The notes under the pieces were generated by a model. That model was not told the DNA's origin. It saw only the letters and a program-made list of their open reading frames with translations, and searched no databases. Below, piece by piece: positions 22,157 through 32,072 of a stretch of DNA of 64,000 nt. Each line of letters starts with the position of its first letter. The stretch's first letter is position 1. Where the stretch lies: the NCBI RefSeq assembly GCF_000234665.1, contig NC_018321.1, positions 286,594 to 350,593 on the forward strand, read 5' to 3'. The translations under genes were made by a program, and so were the position numbers. The DNA is from Leishmania mexicana MHOM/GT/2001/U1103 (taxonomy: Eukaryota > Euglenozoa > Kinetoplastea > Trypanosomatida > Trypanosomatidae).

Positions 22157-23647
22157 CTATCGGTGCCAAGAGAGGGGGGAGGGCTGCAGAGCAGAAGGTA
22201 TGCCAGCAAGCGTCGTGTGCGGGCGCTCCTGTGCCGCCGCCGCCTTTTCCGATCCAGGCGGCGATACCACCGTCAGGATCCCGCGACGCAAGATCGCCAC
22301 CACCGCACGCGAGAACTTCCGTGCCTCGCGCTGCGTCCACCCTGTCATGTTGTAGAGCAAATCGCCCACCGCCATGATGTACAGCGGTGTGAGCTGCTCC
22401 TCCGGTAGCACGATGCCGACCTGCCTTGCAATGGGTGGCTGCTCCAGATAGAAGCGAGTGCGACGACCCATGCACACGCCCATGGCATTGTCAAGGAAGG
22501 CAGCGCAGGCCTCCCCCGCAAAGCGCTGGCAGAAGCGATCCATCGCTTGACTCTCCCCAGCCCTCGCACCCCGTCGTTTCCAGGAAGACGCGTGGTACTC
22601 CCGCATCACACGGCGATGGCTCTTCTCGTTCAAGGTAGAGCGCGGCGCATTCTTGGGCACAGGGTGTGCTGTCCCTATCTGAGGTCTTCCCTTCGCCAAG
22701 CGCCCCATAATCGATGACGATAAAGGCGCTCCCGGCTGCGCGGCCTGCGCAAAGGCACAGTCCTGCTGCTTGAGGCACGTTATAACTGTTTTGCAGTCCT
22801 TCTTGAGGGCAATGGCGCGCACAATGCGCTCCTGATGCGCGACAGAGAGCTGACGCAGACGAGATAGGTAGTAGGAAGTGATCGCCCCCCTTAGCTCAGC
22901 GGGCAGCACCGGTACAGGACGACTGGCCGAGAGCAGTTCGAACGGAGGCAGCGCCACAGGCTCGCTTACTGGGCGGGAAGTATGCATGTTGCGGACCGAG
23001 CGCGCCGCCAACTCCATCTGCGCGAGGACACGGCCACGATGCTCTTTGGATGCACAGTAAGTGACGGTGGGGCCGAGACTCCACTCGCGACCCCGACGTG
23101 CCAAGGACTGGGCAGCTGGTTCGGCCCCGTCACGCTCTCGTTTCGGGGTGGCGGCAGACACTGGTCGAAGGTTAGAGGTCTTAATGTAATTCCCCATCAC
23201 CGCTGCACGATGGCGCACTACGCTTAATATCGCCGAGTTCCCCACGAATTCGTGCACTGTCCACGCGGCGCGTGCGGTGGTGGCAATCGAATGCGGCTGC
23301 TGCTCGCCACCGGCGGCGGAGTGCCCGCCCAACTCTCTAGACCGAGCCGCGTCGGCGCGTCCTACCGGCATGATAGTCCGTTCACCGGGAGTGCGACGAA
23401 CGGCAGTCCGCTTTCCGGTGGCCAAAATAGGCGTCCCATGGCTCTGCTGGTGTTTCAGCACGTTTGCCTTTGTGCTCGGGGCCGTCACCGAGGCGGCCGC
23501 GGGGGCGTTTTCTGTTGATTCTGGGGCAACTGGGCTAGGATCTGCAGCCGTCATGACAGACGAGCTGGAGGACGTGTAGTCAACCGGAACGCGGACGGAC
23601 GAGGCAGACATCGGTAACGATTTTGAAAGACAGAAATTTCGACGCAT
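22157..23647 (-). CDS. Unrecognised basic protein, kinetoplastid-type hypothetical
   Basis: A 496-residue protein that I do not recognise. The first ATG gives MRRNFCLSK; a second at 23611 (MSASSVRV) is equally plausible. The N-terminal 100 residues are Ser/Ala/Pro/Thr-rich and probably disordered. The middle part holds short helical stretches rich in Arg (for example LSRLRQLSVAHQERIVRAIALKKD, given here as context only). The C-terminal 150 residues are better ordered, with AMDRFCQRFAGEACAAFLD and a hydrophobic segment PLYIMAVGDLLYNMTG, too interrupted for a confident membrane helix. No catalytic motif is seen. Codon use resembles the neighbours, and the long frame with biased third positions supports a real gene. 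Confidence 0.75.
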   Translation of the reverse strand: MRRNFCLSKSLPMSASSVRVPVDYTSSSSSVMTAADPSPVAPESTENAPAAASVTAPSTKANVLKHQQSHGTPILATGKRTAVRRTPGERTIMPVGRADAARSRELGGHSAAGGEQQPHSIATTARAAWTVHEFVGNSAILSVVRHRAAVMGNYIKTSNLRPVSAATPKRERDGAEPAAQSLARRGREWSLGPTVTYCASKEHRGRVLAQMELAARSVRNMHTSRPVSEPVALPPFELLSASRPVPVLPAELRGAITSYYLSRLRQLSVAHQERIVRAIALKKDCKTVITCLKQQDCAFAQAAQPGAPLSSSIMGRLAKGRPQIGTAHPVPKNAPRSTLNEKSHRRVMREYHASSWKRRGARAGESQAMDRFCQRFAGEACAAFLDNAMGVCMGRRTRFYLEQPPIARQVGIVLPEEQLTPLYIMAVGDLLYNMTGWTQREARKFSRAVVAILRRGILTVVSPPGSEKAAAAQERPHTTLAGIPSALQPSPLSWHR

Positions 23648-24728
23648 GTCGGTGCTGCGAGCATCCACATCGGATGTCTAGGGGTTGGTGAGTGAGCTTT
23701 TCGATTGAGCCCCGGTGCTTGTGCTGCAACGTCACGAGAGATGAAAGATGCTCAGACGCCAAAACGCGGAGAGGGGGGAGAGAGTCGCGCACGATGATCT
23801 TGTGGAGGACGCAAAGCCAACTCAACGAGCGCAGCATTCTGTATTCACGAAGCGATGGAGACGAAGGAAGAGTCTACTGCCCAGTCCAGAGACGTCTGCA
23901 GCTGCACCCATACAAGATACACCCATCTTTATGAAACCTCAGAAGTGCGCACAACGCGCGATGGAGACACACATGCAGCTCAGCGAATTGGCGTCACTCA
24001 ATCTCCGATCCAACGCGTGTGCGACTGTGCACTCTCTCCCGTCTCCACTGTCGAGATCACGATGGTGGTCATAGCCTTCTCCACACCCCTCACCGTCTTC
24101 TCGAGAAGGACTCCGACTCTGTTTTGTGCGTGTGTGCGTAGTGTCGCACCACCTCGATGCTCAATATCAGCAACGAACGAGAGACACGAATCAGGAAAAG
24201 GGGGAGACAAGGGGGCAGAAGAGGGGAGAAAGGAGCACGAAAGTAATAATAATGAAGCGTCCGCGGTGCCACTACAGCGCACCTCCGTCTGGGTCCTCGG
24301 ATGGCCGTACTGGAGACTCGAGCCGTGACAGCATTGGCCTTGCCATCTCCTCTTCTTTACCTTTCTGAAGATCCGCTTCGCCCTCCCCCTTCTCTTCCTT
24401 TCATTTGTGTGTCGGGTCTTCGTCGTTGGGTGTGACGAAACCACCGATGCAGCCCATCACTTTCATCAGAACGAACACGGACAAACCACAACAGCGCAGG
24501 GCACTGACGACGAGGTCACACGGCAGCCACCACATCCCCATGGACAAAACGGACAAGAGAGGGGGTGGGAGAACATTCCCTCAGTAGATCGCCCCCTCCC
24601 CCTCCCCCTCCCTTCCCCCACACACACACAGATGTGTATCCACATCGGCTCCTCAGTGCGCCCGTGTGCCTTGCTCAAGTGAGAGACACGCTTCGGACCT
24701 CGCCAAGGCCCATACAGGAGCGCATGCC
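23648..24728. other. Spacer between two minus-strand genes
   Basis: No gene is supported. Minus-strand sequence is Ser/Leu/Pro-rich when translated; a CA run lies near 24620-24630. Nothing else stands out. Confidence 0.55.
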
Positions 24729-25982
24729 CTACTGCCTTCCCTTCTTCTTTTCCTTCTTCTCCGGCTTCTTCTCGGTGTTTCCAGCGCCCCTCTCGCCCAA
24801 CGACGCGGTGCTGCCCATGAGCTGCACCATCTCCTTCGCGGCCTTCTCGAAGCGCCGCTTCATGACAACGTCTGGCTCGAACCGCTGCATCCACCCCCGC
24901 ACCACATCCGCCACCTCGCCTGCGCACTTCGCGGAGAACAAATCCTCGTGATTATCCGCTGTCTTGATGACAGTCGGCCTGCGCAGACCAAAGAACTCCC
25001 TATGAATTGCAACATCCGTAATGGGGTGTTGTACCGGCACAAGCAACTGAAGAGGGTGGTGCACCTGAGCGAGGTGCCGCACGGGCACATAGCGGTGCTC
25101 ATCTCGCACCAGGCCTTTTTCCCGGAAGACAGAGGCTGGGGAAAAGAGGTGATCCTCGTAGAGAGACTTGTCCGCCGCTGCCGGATACGGCAGAGGTGTC
25201 TCCAGCGCACTCCTCAACGACTCGATGGCGAACGAGAGCTCGGCGGGGGGCACGTTGACGTCCTTCCTCGCCTTTGCGATCTCCTCTCGCTGCTTCGTGT
25301 TGCGCACGAGTTGTTCCGTCACCAGTGGGGTATCCAGCAACAGCAGGGACCCAATGCGGTGTGGATACGCAGTCGACGCAGCCATGCGAGCTGCCACCAA
25401 GGCGCCGTAAGAGTGCGCCAGCACGTGACTCCACTGCACGTCCATCGCATCCAGCACGGCACAGACGTGGCGGCAGGACTGCTCCATCACGTTGATCTCG
25501 CCAATGGACACTTGCAGCGGAACGAAGACGGCGCCGTGATCCCATGCAAGCGAAGAGAGCATTGCTTCGTATCTCTTCGCAGTCTCCTGACAAGCATCTA
25601 GCACGGCCGTCGCGGACTGCTCCAAGCGAGCGACACTGTGGTCGAGAATAACGAGAGGCCGGGGGCCTAGTTGATCGCCGTGGTAGAGCACCGTTGTCGG
25701 CATGCTCGATCGAGCCTCAGCGTCTTTCACAGTGTGCAGCTGCCAAGGCCTGAAGGTCAGCGTGTGCCATGCCTTTGTTGAACCGGTCTTCCGCTCTGCG
25801 GTGTTCACAGGTGGTGCCGGCGGCGGTGGTACTCCGCCCACGCCTTCTTTCCTACTGGAGTCAATCCCCGATATGGATGCACTAGTTGCCGCTGGCTTGG
25901 AAGCACCGGTGGACGGCACCGTCGCCGCATCACCGGAAGCAGCTCCCGCGGCCGCGCGTCTCATCCACCTTACCGAGCGCAT
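24729..25982 (-). CDS. Alpha/beta-hydrolase-fold protein (putative serine hydrolase)
   Basis: A 417-residue protein with an alpha/beta-hydrolase fold. The nucleophile elbow is the AHSYGAL motif, with Ser near residue 190, followed by helix AARMAASTAYPHRIGSLLLLDTPLV as in lipase/esterase and epoxide-hydrolase-like proteins. The elbow has Ala where the first Gly of GxSxG is usual. The likely catalytic His lies in TADNHEDLFS near residue 344. A preceding strand VLYHGDQLGPRPLVILDH fits the oxyanion-hole region but is divergent. The first 60 residues are Ala/Pro/Ser-rich and may be a mitochondrial-type or disordered leader (two early Arg, no acids until residue 18). The C-terminus is a Lys/Glu tail. 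The substrate cannot be predicted. Confidence 0.8.
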   Translation of the reverse strand: MRSVRWMRRAAAGAASGDAATVPSTGASKPAATSASISGIDSSRKEGVGGVPPPPAPPVNTAERKTGSTKAWHTLTFRPWQLHTVKDAEARSSMPTTVLYHGDQLGPRPLVILDHSVARLEQSATAVLDACQETAKRYEAMLSSLAWDHGAVFVPLQVSIGEINVMEQSCRHVCAVLDAMDVQWSHVLAHSYGALVAARMAASTAYPHRIGSLLLLDTPLVTEQLVRNTKQREEIAKARKDVNVPPAELSFAIESLRSALETPLPYPAAADKSLYEDHLFSPASVFREKGLVRDEHRYVPVRHLAQVHHPLQLLVPVQHPITDVAIHREFFGLRRPTVIKTADNHEDLFSAKCAGEVADVVRGWMQRFEPDVVMKRRFEKAAKEMVQLMGSTASLGERGAGNTEKKPEKKEKKKGRQ

Positions 25983-26840
25983 TACTCGCTGTCGTTATTT
26001 TGTTGCTGCCGAAAATTAGTGTGGCAGCACTGACGAACCCTTCCCTTTAGTCTTGCAAAATCGGCGACACTGCGGAAACTCGTCGCGCAGCAGAGAAGCA
26101 ACAGAAACGCACACGTGTCAGGATCTTCTCGTGCCGGCGTTAACTGACGTCAAAAAATCGTAGCAGCCGACGCGAGGTACTGAGGTAGTGCGTCTGTAGA
26201 ACCAGAACGAAAGAAAAAAGGCCACGGAGACAGAGAAAACGAGGGAGAATGTCAGTGATCACGTGAAACTGTGAGGAAGACACGACTGAGGCGTATTTTC
26301 CAGACATTCGAAAACTTGGGGAGGGCGGACTTGCACACGGAGTCTGTGGTCTTGAGCCCTCATCCTTACACACGTACACACGCAAGAATTTTCGTGAGCG
26401 GAGCCTGTGCGCGTGTTTCAAGAACCGATTGTGGTACAGAAACCCAGCCTTTTGTTGCTCGTGCTCTCTCGCACGCTAGTCGCTGATGACGCACCTCACG
26501 AACCTCGGAGGAACCCAAAGGCCATAAGATGGTTGCTGTTGCGGCATCCTTTGGTGATATCGTTTTTTTTTCTTCCTGTTCCTGTTTCGGTTGGTTCCAC
26601 GTTTCGCCTTCGCACAGATGCTCGTCGCTGAGTCGTTGAAGCGCTTCATCACCTTTTTCGTCGCTTCGGGGCAACTCCCTTCCCTCCCCTCTTATGAGTC
26701 GCATGTACTCGCTTCGCCCACGCACACACCATCAGTGAAAGGGAGACAGGGAGACAGAGAGATGCAGACAACACGCGCGCGCTCAGACACTTCTACCGCT
26801 TCATAACATGCACATTCGACTTTGTTTATCGACATGTCAG

Positions 26841-27147
26841 GCCACTGCTACACACCATGCGGTCCAACTGCGCTCTCGAGCCCCGGCCCTGCCACAGCCC
26901 AGCCATCGCATGGCGCGAAGCAGCCGCAGACACACGCCGGTGCAGCACTGCGCCGCCTCACAGCCGCTCCCATTGTGCCGGTCGCCGCGCGGTGCGTCTT
27001 CCGCTGCGCCGCCGGCGCTCGACCCTGTGACCACCAGAAGTGGCTCTGGGATTTGGCAGGGACAGAGGGACTCCCCGGCTGCCCCTCACACAGTGGGTGT
27101 ACTGGACCGTGAGATGCCGCGCACGGAGGTCTCCCCAGCTATCAGGG
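26841..27147 (+). mobile_element. SIDER2-like degenerate retroposon, short variant (R4)
   Basis: Nearly identical to R3, with the same core and ends, and followed by an A8 run at about 27160. The hexamer actttg occurs just before and just after the element (near 26818 and 27152), a weak target-site-duplication candidate. Antisense to the genes. Confidence 0.7.
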
Positions 27148-27340
27148 AATGAACTTTGACGAAAAAAAAGCACCAAACAGCGAAGGTGGGGAAAAGGCCA
27201 GGAATGGAGCAGCAACAGCACTGACAGCAAAACAGAGGAAGAGGAAAAGAGCTGCAAACAAGTCCTGATGTATGTGCCAGTGCCAATGGTAACGGTACCG
27301 GTGTGTCCCCCCTCCCCATTCCCTTTTTGTTGTTGTTTCG

Positions 27341-27361
27341 GTGTGTGTGTGTGTGTGTGTG
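27341..27361. repeat. GT dinucleotide microsatellite (one of two)
   Basis: A pure GT run of about 10 units, followed by a second of about 11 units at 27489-27510. Confidence 0.85.
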
Positions 27362-28130
27362 GGAAGGGGGGTTACTTCTCCTTCGAGGAGGTCACACCAA
27401 AGTCCAAAAGGAGAAAACAACGTTTTTTTTCCTGAGCCGTGGAAATGGAGAGGAGTACAATAGCCTCCGACTAAGTCCTCACCCGATCTGTGTGTGTGTG
27501 TGTGTGTGTGCACGCATCGTGAAGTCCTCTCTGCGCTTTCTGCCACATTGCCTCATAACTCTATGAAAGGCACCAAACACCGTGATCCGTGCAGCGATGA
27601 GGGCAGAAGCGCATAATCGAAAAAAAAGAAAGGAAGGAAAAAGAGGCTTCAAACGGGAAAGAGGACGAGGGGGAGGGGGTGGAGGTGGTGGCAGAGACAA
27701 CCCCAACACAAACAGGCAGTGGCAAGAGGAGGTTGGAGGGAAGAAGGGGGAGGGGGAATTGGGAATACATGTACACGCACGCGAAGATACACATACACAC
27801 GCAACGAGCCGGAGAAAAGAAAAGGGAGAGGGAGAATGCGGCGGTGGGTTGTGAGCAAACGCTAGACGAGCATACGGCTGCCCCGCACCCGCTCCCAGTG
27901 GAGGGCGACAACGAGGACACAACGAGAGAGAACAAAAAAGGAGGGGAGGAGGAGGGGAAGCCAGAGGCGCGTGTGGCATCCTACGGGGCTGTCGTCGGAA
28001 CAACGTGGGATAAGGGACACACAGTAACAAAGGATGGGAGTGGCAGTAAAAAAAAGAAAGGGTCGGCACCATCCCCAACAGCCTCACAGACAGGTGGCCT
28101 CTGCCGTATTCAGAAAGGGAGAGACAGTGG

Positions 28131-31100
28131 TCAATCCTCTCCATCTGTCTCCAACGCCATGCGGTCGTACTCTAGACGGGCAAAGCGGTCCCATGTTGAC
28201 TGCTCTGGACCACCGAGCAAGCGCTCCTCGTGCGCTACGAACGGATCGCGGTGCTCAAACTGCAAGAACTTCACCACGTTCGTCAGTAGGTTCAGCGCCA
28301 CCGCAGCCGCCTCAGGCTCCCGCATGAGGTCTGAGAGAAAGAGCCCGCGATACTCAGAGCACCGCATCATGTCGAACACCTGGCACACAACGTCCTCGAA
28401 AGTGACCAGCCCTTCCTGCAGGTACTGGGCAATCTTGTCACACGTGACGTTGTAAAACTGGCGTAGCTCATAGACAGAAAGCACCCCATCCCCGTCCAGG
28501 TCAAGAACGCGAAACCAGTAGCGGATAGCTTGTGGTGTGGACTTATCCTCCTCCGAGAGGCAGAACCAAACAAAATCTTCGTAGCCGATGCGATGGGGGA
28601 CATTGCAGCGGCGCCGCCGCCCGACCCCAGCAAAGACGCGCTGCACGATGCACGGGTTCATAACATCCTCCGGGGCGTACCGCATGAGGTCCTCTGGCGC
28701 CAGTAGCATGTCGCGGTCCTCATCTAGCTCCCAGAAGCGGCAGTACAGCACGTAAAAGTGCTCGTAAGAGAAGAAGAGGAGTACCATGTTGATGTCTTCA
28801 GCAGAATCGACCTGACGAAAGGCGTCGATCAGCCGCGACGCAGCCAGCTCCGAATAACTAATGCAGCCCCGGTCAAAACGGTCGAGCTCGTAGAAGATGC
28901 GGTAGATGACGGTGTCGAGGTACTTGCTCTGGAAGTCAGGTGTCTGCCGCAGAAACGCAAGTCCCGGGTGATAAGTGAGGAGAACGTTAATGTAGGCGAC
29001 AAAGTCCTTGGGTAGCAAGAAGGACCGCAGGAGTGACGCGTTAAGGGAGGGTCCCGGGGTCGACGCACCCTGGTCGTTTGCCTCTGTTGCTGCGCTCATA
29101 GCCGCCAGCGACGCCGCTGCTGCTGGCGAGGTGGGCAGGTGGGAAGAGAGAATCAGCAGGTCAAAAATGCGCCTCACCACGTCCTTGTTCTTCAGATAGG
29201 CCTCGTAGAAATTCTTCATGTGCTGCGCGGTGATGAGGAAAACGGATGGCAGTCCAGTCGCACCACTGCCGCCGCCGTTGGCTGTGTGACTCATTAGCGA
29301 CGATGAGGACCCCAGGCGACCGTTGCTGTGGCGGGTCTGAGGCGGACTACGATTCTCTCCCGCGTCAACATTTCCATTGTGCATCTCCCACTGTATAAGC
29401 CGCAATATGAGAAAGGCAAAATACCGCGGGACACCAAAGCACTGGGTGCACAGGCGTTGCACGCACTGAATAAACTGCTGCCTGTACAGGAGCTCCTGCT
29501 TGGCGAAGGGTAAATTGCTGTGGTTGTGGGTACCGCTGCGCAGACGTCCACCCAGCAGCCAAACCCGCTGAGAATGTCTAGGAAGGGGCGGAAGACGGCC
29601 AAACTCCCGCTGAATGTAATGCGCCACCTGCCGGTCATCGAGCGCGTGCAACTGCGACATCGGCGCCACCTTCTGCCCTCGTCTCGATTCGGGGAAGAGT
29701 GCGCTGTCTTTGCTGGTTCCAACGAGCGCCCCCGCGTTTGCGCCCATGCGGCTGCTCTCCCCGCCGTCGTACATGGGGGCCGACATGGAGACACCGTCGG
29801 CAATCTTCAAATGAGGGTTATCGTGCTTGCTGGAGAAAGGTCCGCTGATCATCATCTCTCGCGTAGTCGGGCGCCCGAGGGGGAAGTAGAAGCGGGGTAT
29901 TTCCTCGTATGTGGCCTCCTGCCGCGACCGCGCTGCTGTTGGGTTGTTGTTGCTGCGGCTCCGCTGGCGCGGAGAGGGGAGGTTGTGGGAGGAGTTGGGA
30001 AGAGCTTCCTCCGATGACGAATGGTGCAAGGACGGCGATTCCGTGTATCGGTGCGGTGAGACTCTTGCGTCGCTCGCGGCATCCGTCCGCTCGTGCGACG
30101 CCGCCGTACCAAGCGAAACACCACTTCTCGGGGTCAGGGGTGCTACATGCTTCTCTGGTGTCCGTGACGCCACGGGCAGCACAGCGGATTCGTCAGCGTC
30201 CCCTTTGACATCCTGCGGGGTCGGCGAACGCGATCCATTTGCAGGCAGCGTCCGCCTCTCTCGTGCAGAAGCGGCACTCTTTCCATTTTTGCGTCGCCGC
30301 CGACGGGCACTAGTTGAGCGCACCCTAGCAGCAGTCACCGAAGGGGTCGCCTCGTCTGGCGCCAACGGAGTCCCTCGCGCCGCGAGGGCAGAAGAGGAAA
30401 ACACAATCCCAACGCTGTGCGGAGTCGGAGTGGAGGCAGGAGTGGCCTGATCGACGGATGGAGCTGGGGCTTCATCAGCCAAAGCCCGCGGACCCTCCTC
30501 GGTGCACTCTCGCTTTCTCTTGTCCTCCTCGGCGTGAGCAGTGGATGAAGGGGGCTCACCGTCCGACTCGAGTCCTACGCTCGTGGTAATCAGTTTGTTC
30601 TTGGGGGACACCTTCTTCGGTGGCGCCTTCGTCGCAGGTGGGTTGGCGCACGTGGTGATGGGCTGGTTGGTGCCACCACGTTGCTGTAGCTGCACAGAGG
30701 ACGCACTGTCGCGTGACGCTGCCGTGCAGGCATCGCTGCCACCCCATGCCTCCTTCGCCTTTGCGATTCCAGCGTCCACAAGTACGTCTCGAATGATTGC
30801 GTCGAGGCCGGCCCGAGTGCTTGGCATGCTCATCCAGTGTCGCATCAGCTCCAACATTTTCCACCGCGCAATTTCGTGTCCTGGTGGGCCGCGCTCTTGA
30901 AGACTCTTAAAACGCTGCTGCTGCGCCGCTGTAAACCCCGCAAACCAGGCTGACAACGTTGCTGGCGAGGACGCCGCGGAGTCTTGAGGTGGTGACTCGA
31001 CAGCTAGAGAGGTCGCGACTCCGGCATGGCGAGAGTAGTGCCGGCGCCCCTTTGCCTCCTCGCCATTATCTTTCCCATCTCGGTGGTTCCCCAGCTCTGG

Positions 31101-32072
31101 CGAAGCGGTGCGCCCAATTTCCTCAGCGGAAGACGACACCGGAGGCGAGGAGTAAAGATGCGACCGCGGCGAAATCTGCTGGTGCTGGTGACGCGATGAG
31201 CTGCTTTCATTCCCAATGGATGGAGCGGAAGGGCTGCTAGCTGCCCGCCAAAGCGCTGGATAGCGATACCGAGTCTGTCGATCAAACTCCGTGACAGGGT
31301 GCTCCTTTTCGCCCATCACGGCTGGCGCGGCTTCGCCGTCGTCCGTTGGAAGAAAGTGGTCGCCGTTGTAGCCGCGCGGCGTCGCGTAGCGGTCACCTGC
31401 TGTGTTTCTCCCCGATACTGCCCCAGACCCTCCGGTATACTGATTAAAGTGTCCGTAGCTACCTGGGAGAGTCCCAGGAGCTGTGGAAGTCATCCCCGAA
31501 CCACTCGCAACCTCGTTGGCGCGGCACCGCACAATCTGAGACGAGTGATTAAGACCGTCGTAGTAGCCGCTACAGCTGTCCTCCCTGCCCGCCGATCCAT
31601 TCGCCGTGGCGCTGCCTATTTGCCTGGTGCTGTGAGGGCTAGGTAGTACTGCTTCTACACTCCCAGACGTTGCCTGTGTGGTACCCCGATCACCAGCGGC
31701 GATAGACGGTACAGACGAGGTCCGATGAGACACACGGCGACCAGCTGCCATTATGTTTGCAGTGTTCCTGCGGAAGCCGTAGTGCGGCGATGGTGTGGAG
31801 GGGGGCGCAAAGACGGTGGACTGAGAACCAGATGTAGATACTCGATGCTTCGTCAACGCAGACTCTCTGTTGCGGTCGTTAGAGGTGTTACTGCTGCTCG
31901 CTGCGGTCGGAGAAGTCGAGCCGACATGACTGCTACTGCCGCTTCTCCGCGCTTGCCCTTCCTCTCCGGACCGCGACCAATGCGCCCGCGGCGACACACG
32001 CGCCAAGGGTTTCTCACTCCCCCCGTCGCATGCGCACTCTAGCTGACTGTTCATCCGGCCATCTTGACGCAT
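28131..32072 (-). CDS. Protein phosphatase 2A regulatory subunit B''-like, EF-hand containing, with a long N-terminal extension
   Basis: A 1313-residue protein. The C-terminal 450 residues match the PR72/PPP2R3-type B'' subunit. Diagnostic parts are a helical region around PLPRHSQRVW, the strand FLITAQHMKNFYEAYLKN, a first degenerate EF-hand FWELDEDRDMLLAPEDL, and a canonical EF-hand loop DLDGDGVLSVYE near residue 1190. In animals and plants B'' subunits give PP2A its substrate choice and calcium response; these two loops are the Ca2+ sites. The N-terminal 800 residues are Ser/Thr/Pro/Gly-rich, without a recognisable domain, and are much longer than usual. The first ATG in frame (MRQDGRMNSQ) was used; initiation further in is possible. 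Confidence 0.88.
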   Translation of the reverse strand: MRQDGRMNSQLECACDGGSEKPLARVSPRAHWSRSGEEGQARRSGSSSHVGSTSPTAASSSNTSNDRNRESALTKHRVSTSGSQSTVFAPPSTPSPHYGFRRNTANIMAAGRRVSHRTSSVPSIAAGDRGTTQATSGSVEAVLPSPHSTRQIGSATANGSAGREDSCSGYYDGLNHSSQIVRCRANEVASGSGMTSTAPGTLPGSYGHFNQYTGGSGAVSGRNTAGDRYATPRGYNGDHFLPTDDGEAAPAVMGEKEHPVTEFDRQTRYRYPALWRAASSPSAPSIGNESSSSRHQHQQISPRSHLYSSPPVSSSAEEIGRTASPELGNHRDGKDNGEEAKGRRHYSRHAGVATSLAVESPPQDSAASSPATLSAWFAGFTAAQQQRFKSLQERGPPGHEIARWKMLELMRHWMSMPSTRAGLDAIIRDVLVDAGIAKAKEAWGGSDACTAASRDSASSVQLQQRGGTNQPITTCANPPATKAPPKKVSPKNKLITTSVGLESDGEPPSSTAHAEEDKRKRECTEEGPRALADEAPAPSVDQATPASTPTPHSVGIVFSSSALAARGTPLAPDEATPSVTAARVRSTSARRRRRKNGKSAASARERRTLPANGSRSPTPQDVKGDADESAVLPVASRTPEKHVAPLTPRSGVSLGTAASHERTDAASDARVSPHRYTESPSLHHSSSEEALPNSSHNLPSPRQRSRSNNNPTAARSRQEATYEEIPRFYFPLGRPTTREMMISGPFSSKHDNPHLKIADGVSMSAPMYDGGESSRMGANAGALVGTSKDSALFPESRRGQKVAPMSQLHALDDRQVAHYIQREFGRLPPLPRHSQRVWLLGGRLRSGTHNHSNLPFAKQELLYRQQFIQCVQRLCTQCFGVPRYFAFLILRLIQWEMHNGNVDAGENRSPPQTRHSNGRLGSSSSLMSHTANGGGSGATGLPSVFLITAQHMKNFYEAYLKNKDVVRRIFDLLILSSHLPTSPAAAASLAAMSAATEANDQGASTPGPSLNASLLRSFLLPKDFVAYINVLLTYHPGLAFLRQTPDFQSKYLDTVIYRIFYELDRFDRGCISYSELAASRLIDAFRQVDSAEDINMVLLFFSYEHFYVLYCRFWELDEDRDMLLAPEDLMRYAPEDVMNPCIVQRVFAGVGRRRRCNVPHRIGYEDFVWFCLSEEDKSTPQAIRYWFRVLDLDGDGVLSVYELRQFYNVTCDKIAQYLQEGLVTFEDVVCQVFDMMRCSEYRGLFLSDLMREPEAAAVALNLLTNVVKFLQFEHRDPFVAHEERLLGGPEQSTWDRFARLEYDRMALETDGED

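Larger units (their letters stand above)
25983..28130. other. Spacer containing SIDER2-like copy R4 and GT microsatellites
   Basis: No gene is supported. It contains R4 (26841-27147) and two GT runs (27341-27361 and 27489-27510). Minus-strand frames such as 27479-28144 are Pro/Ser/Leu-rich repeat translations. Confidence 0.55.
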
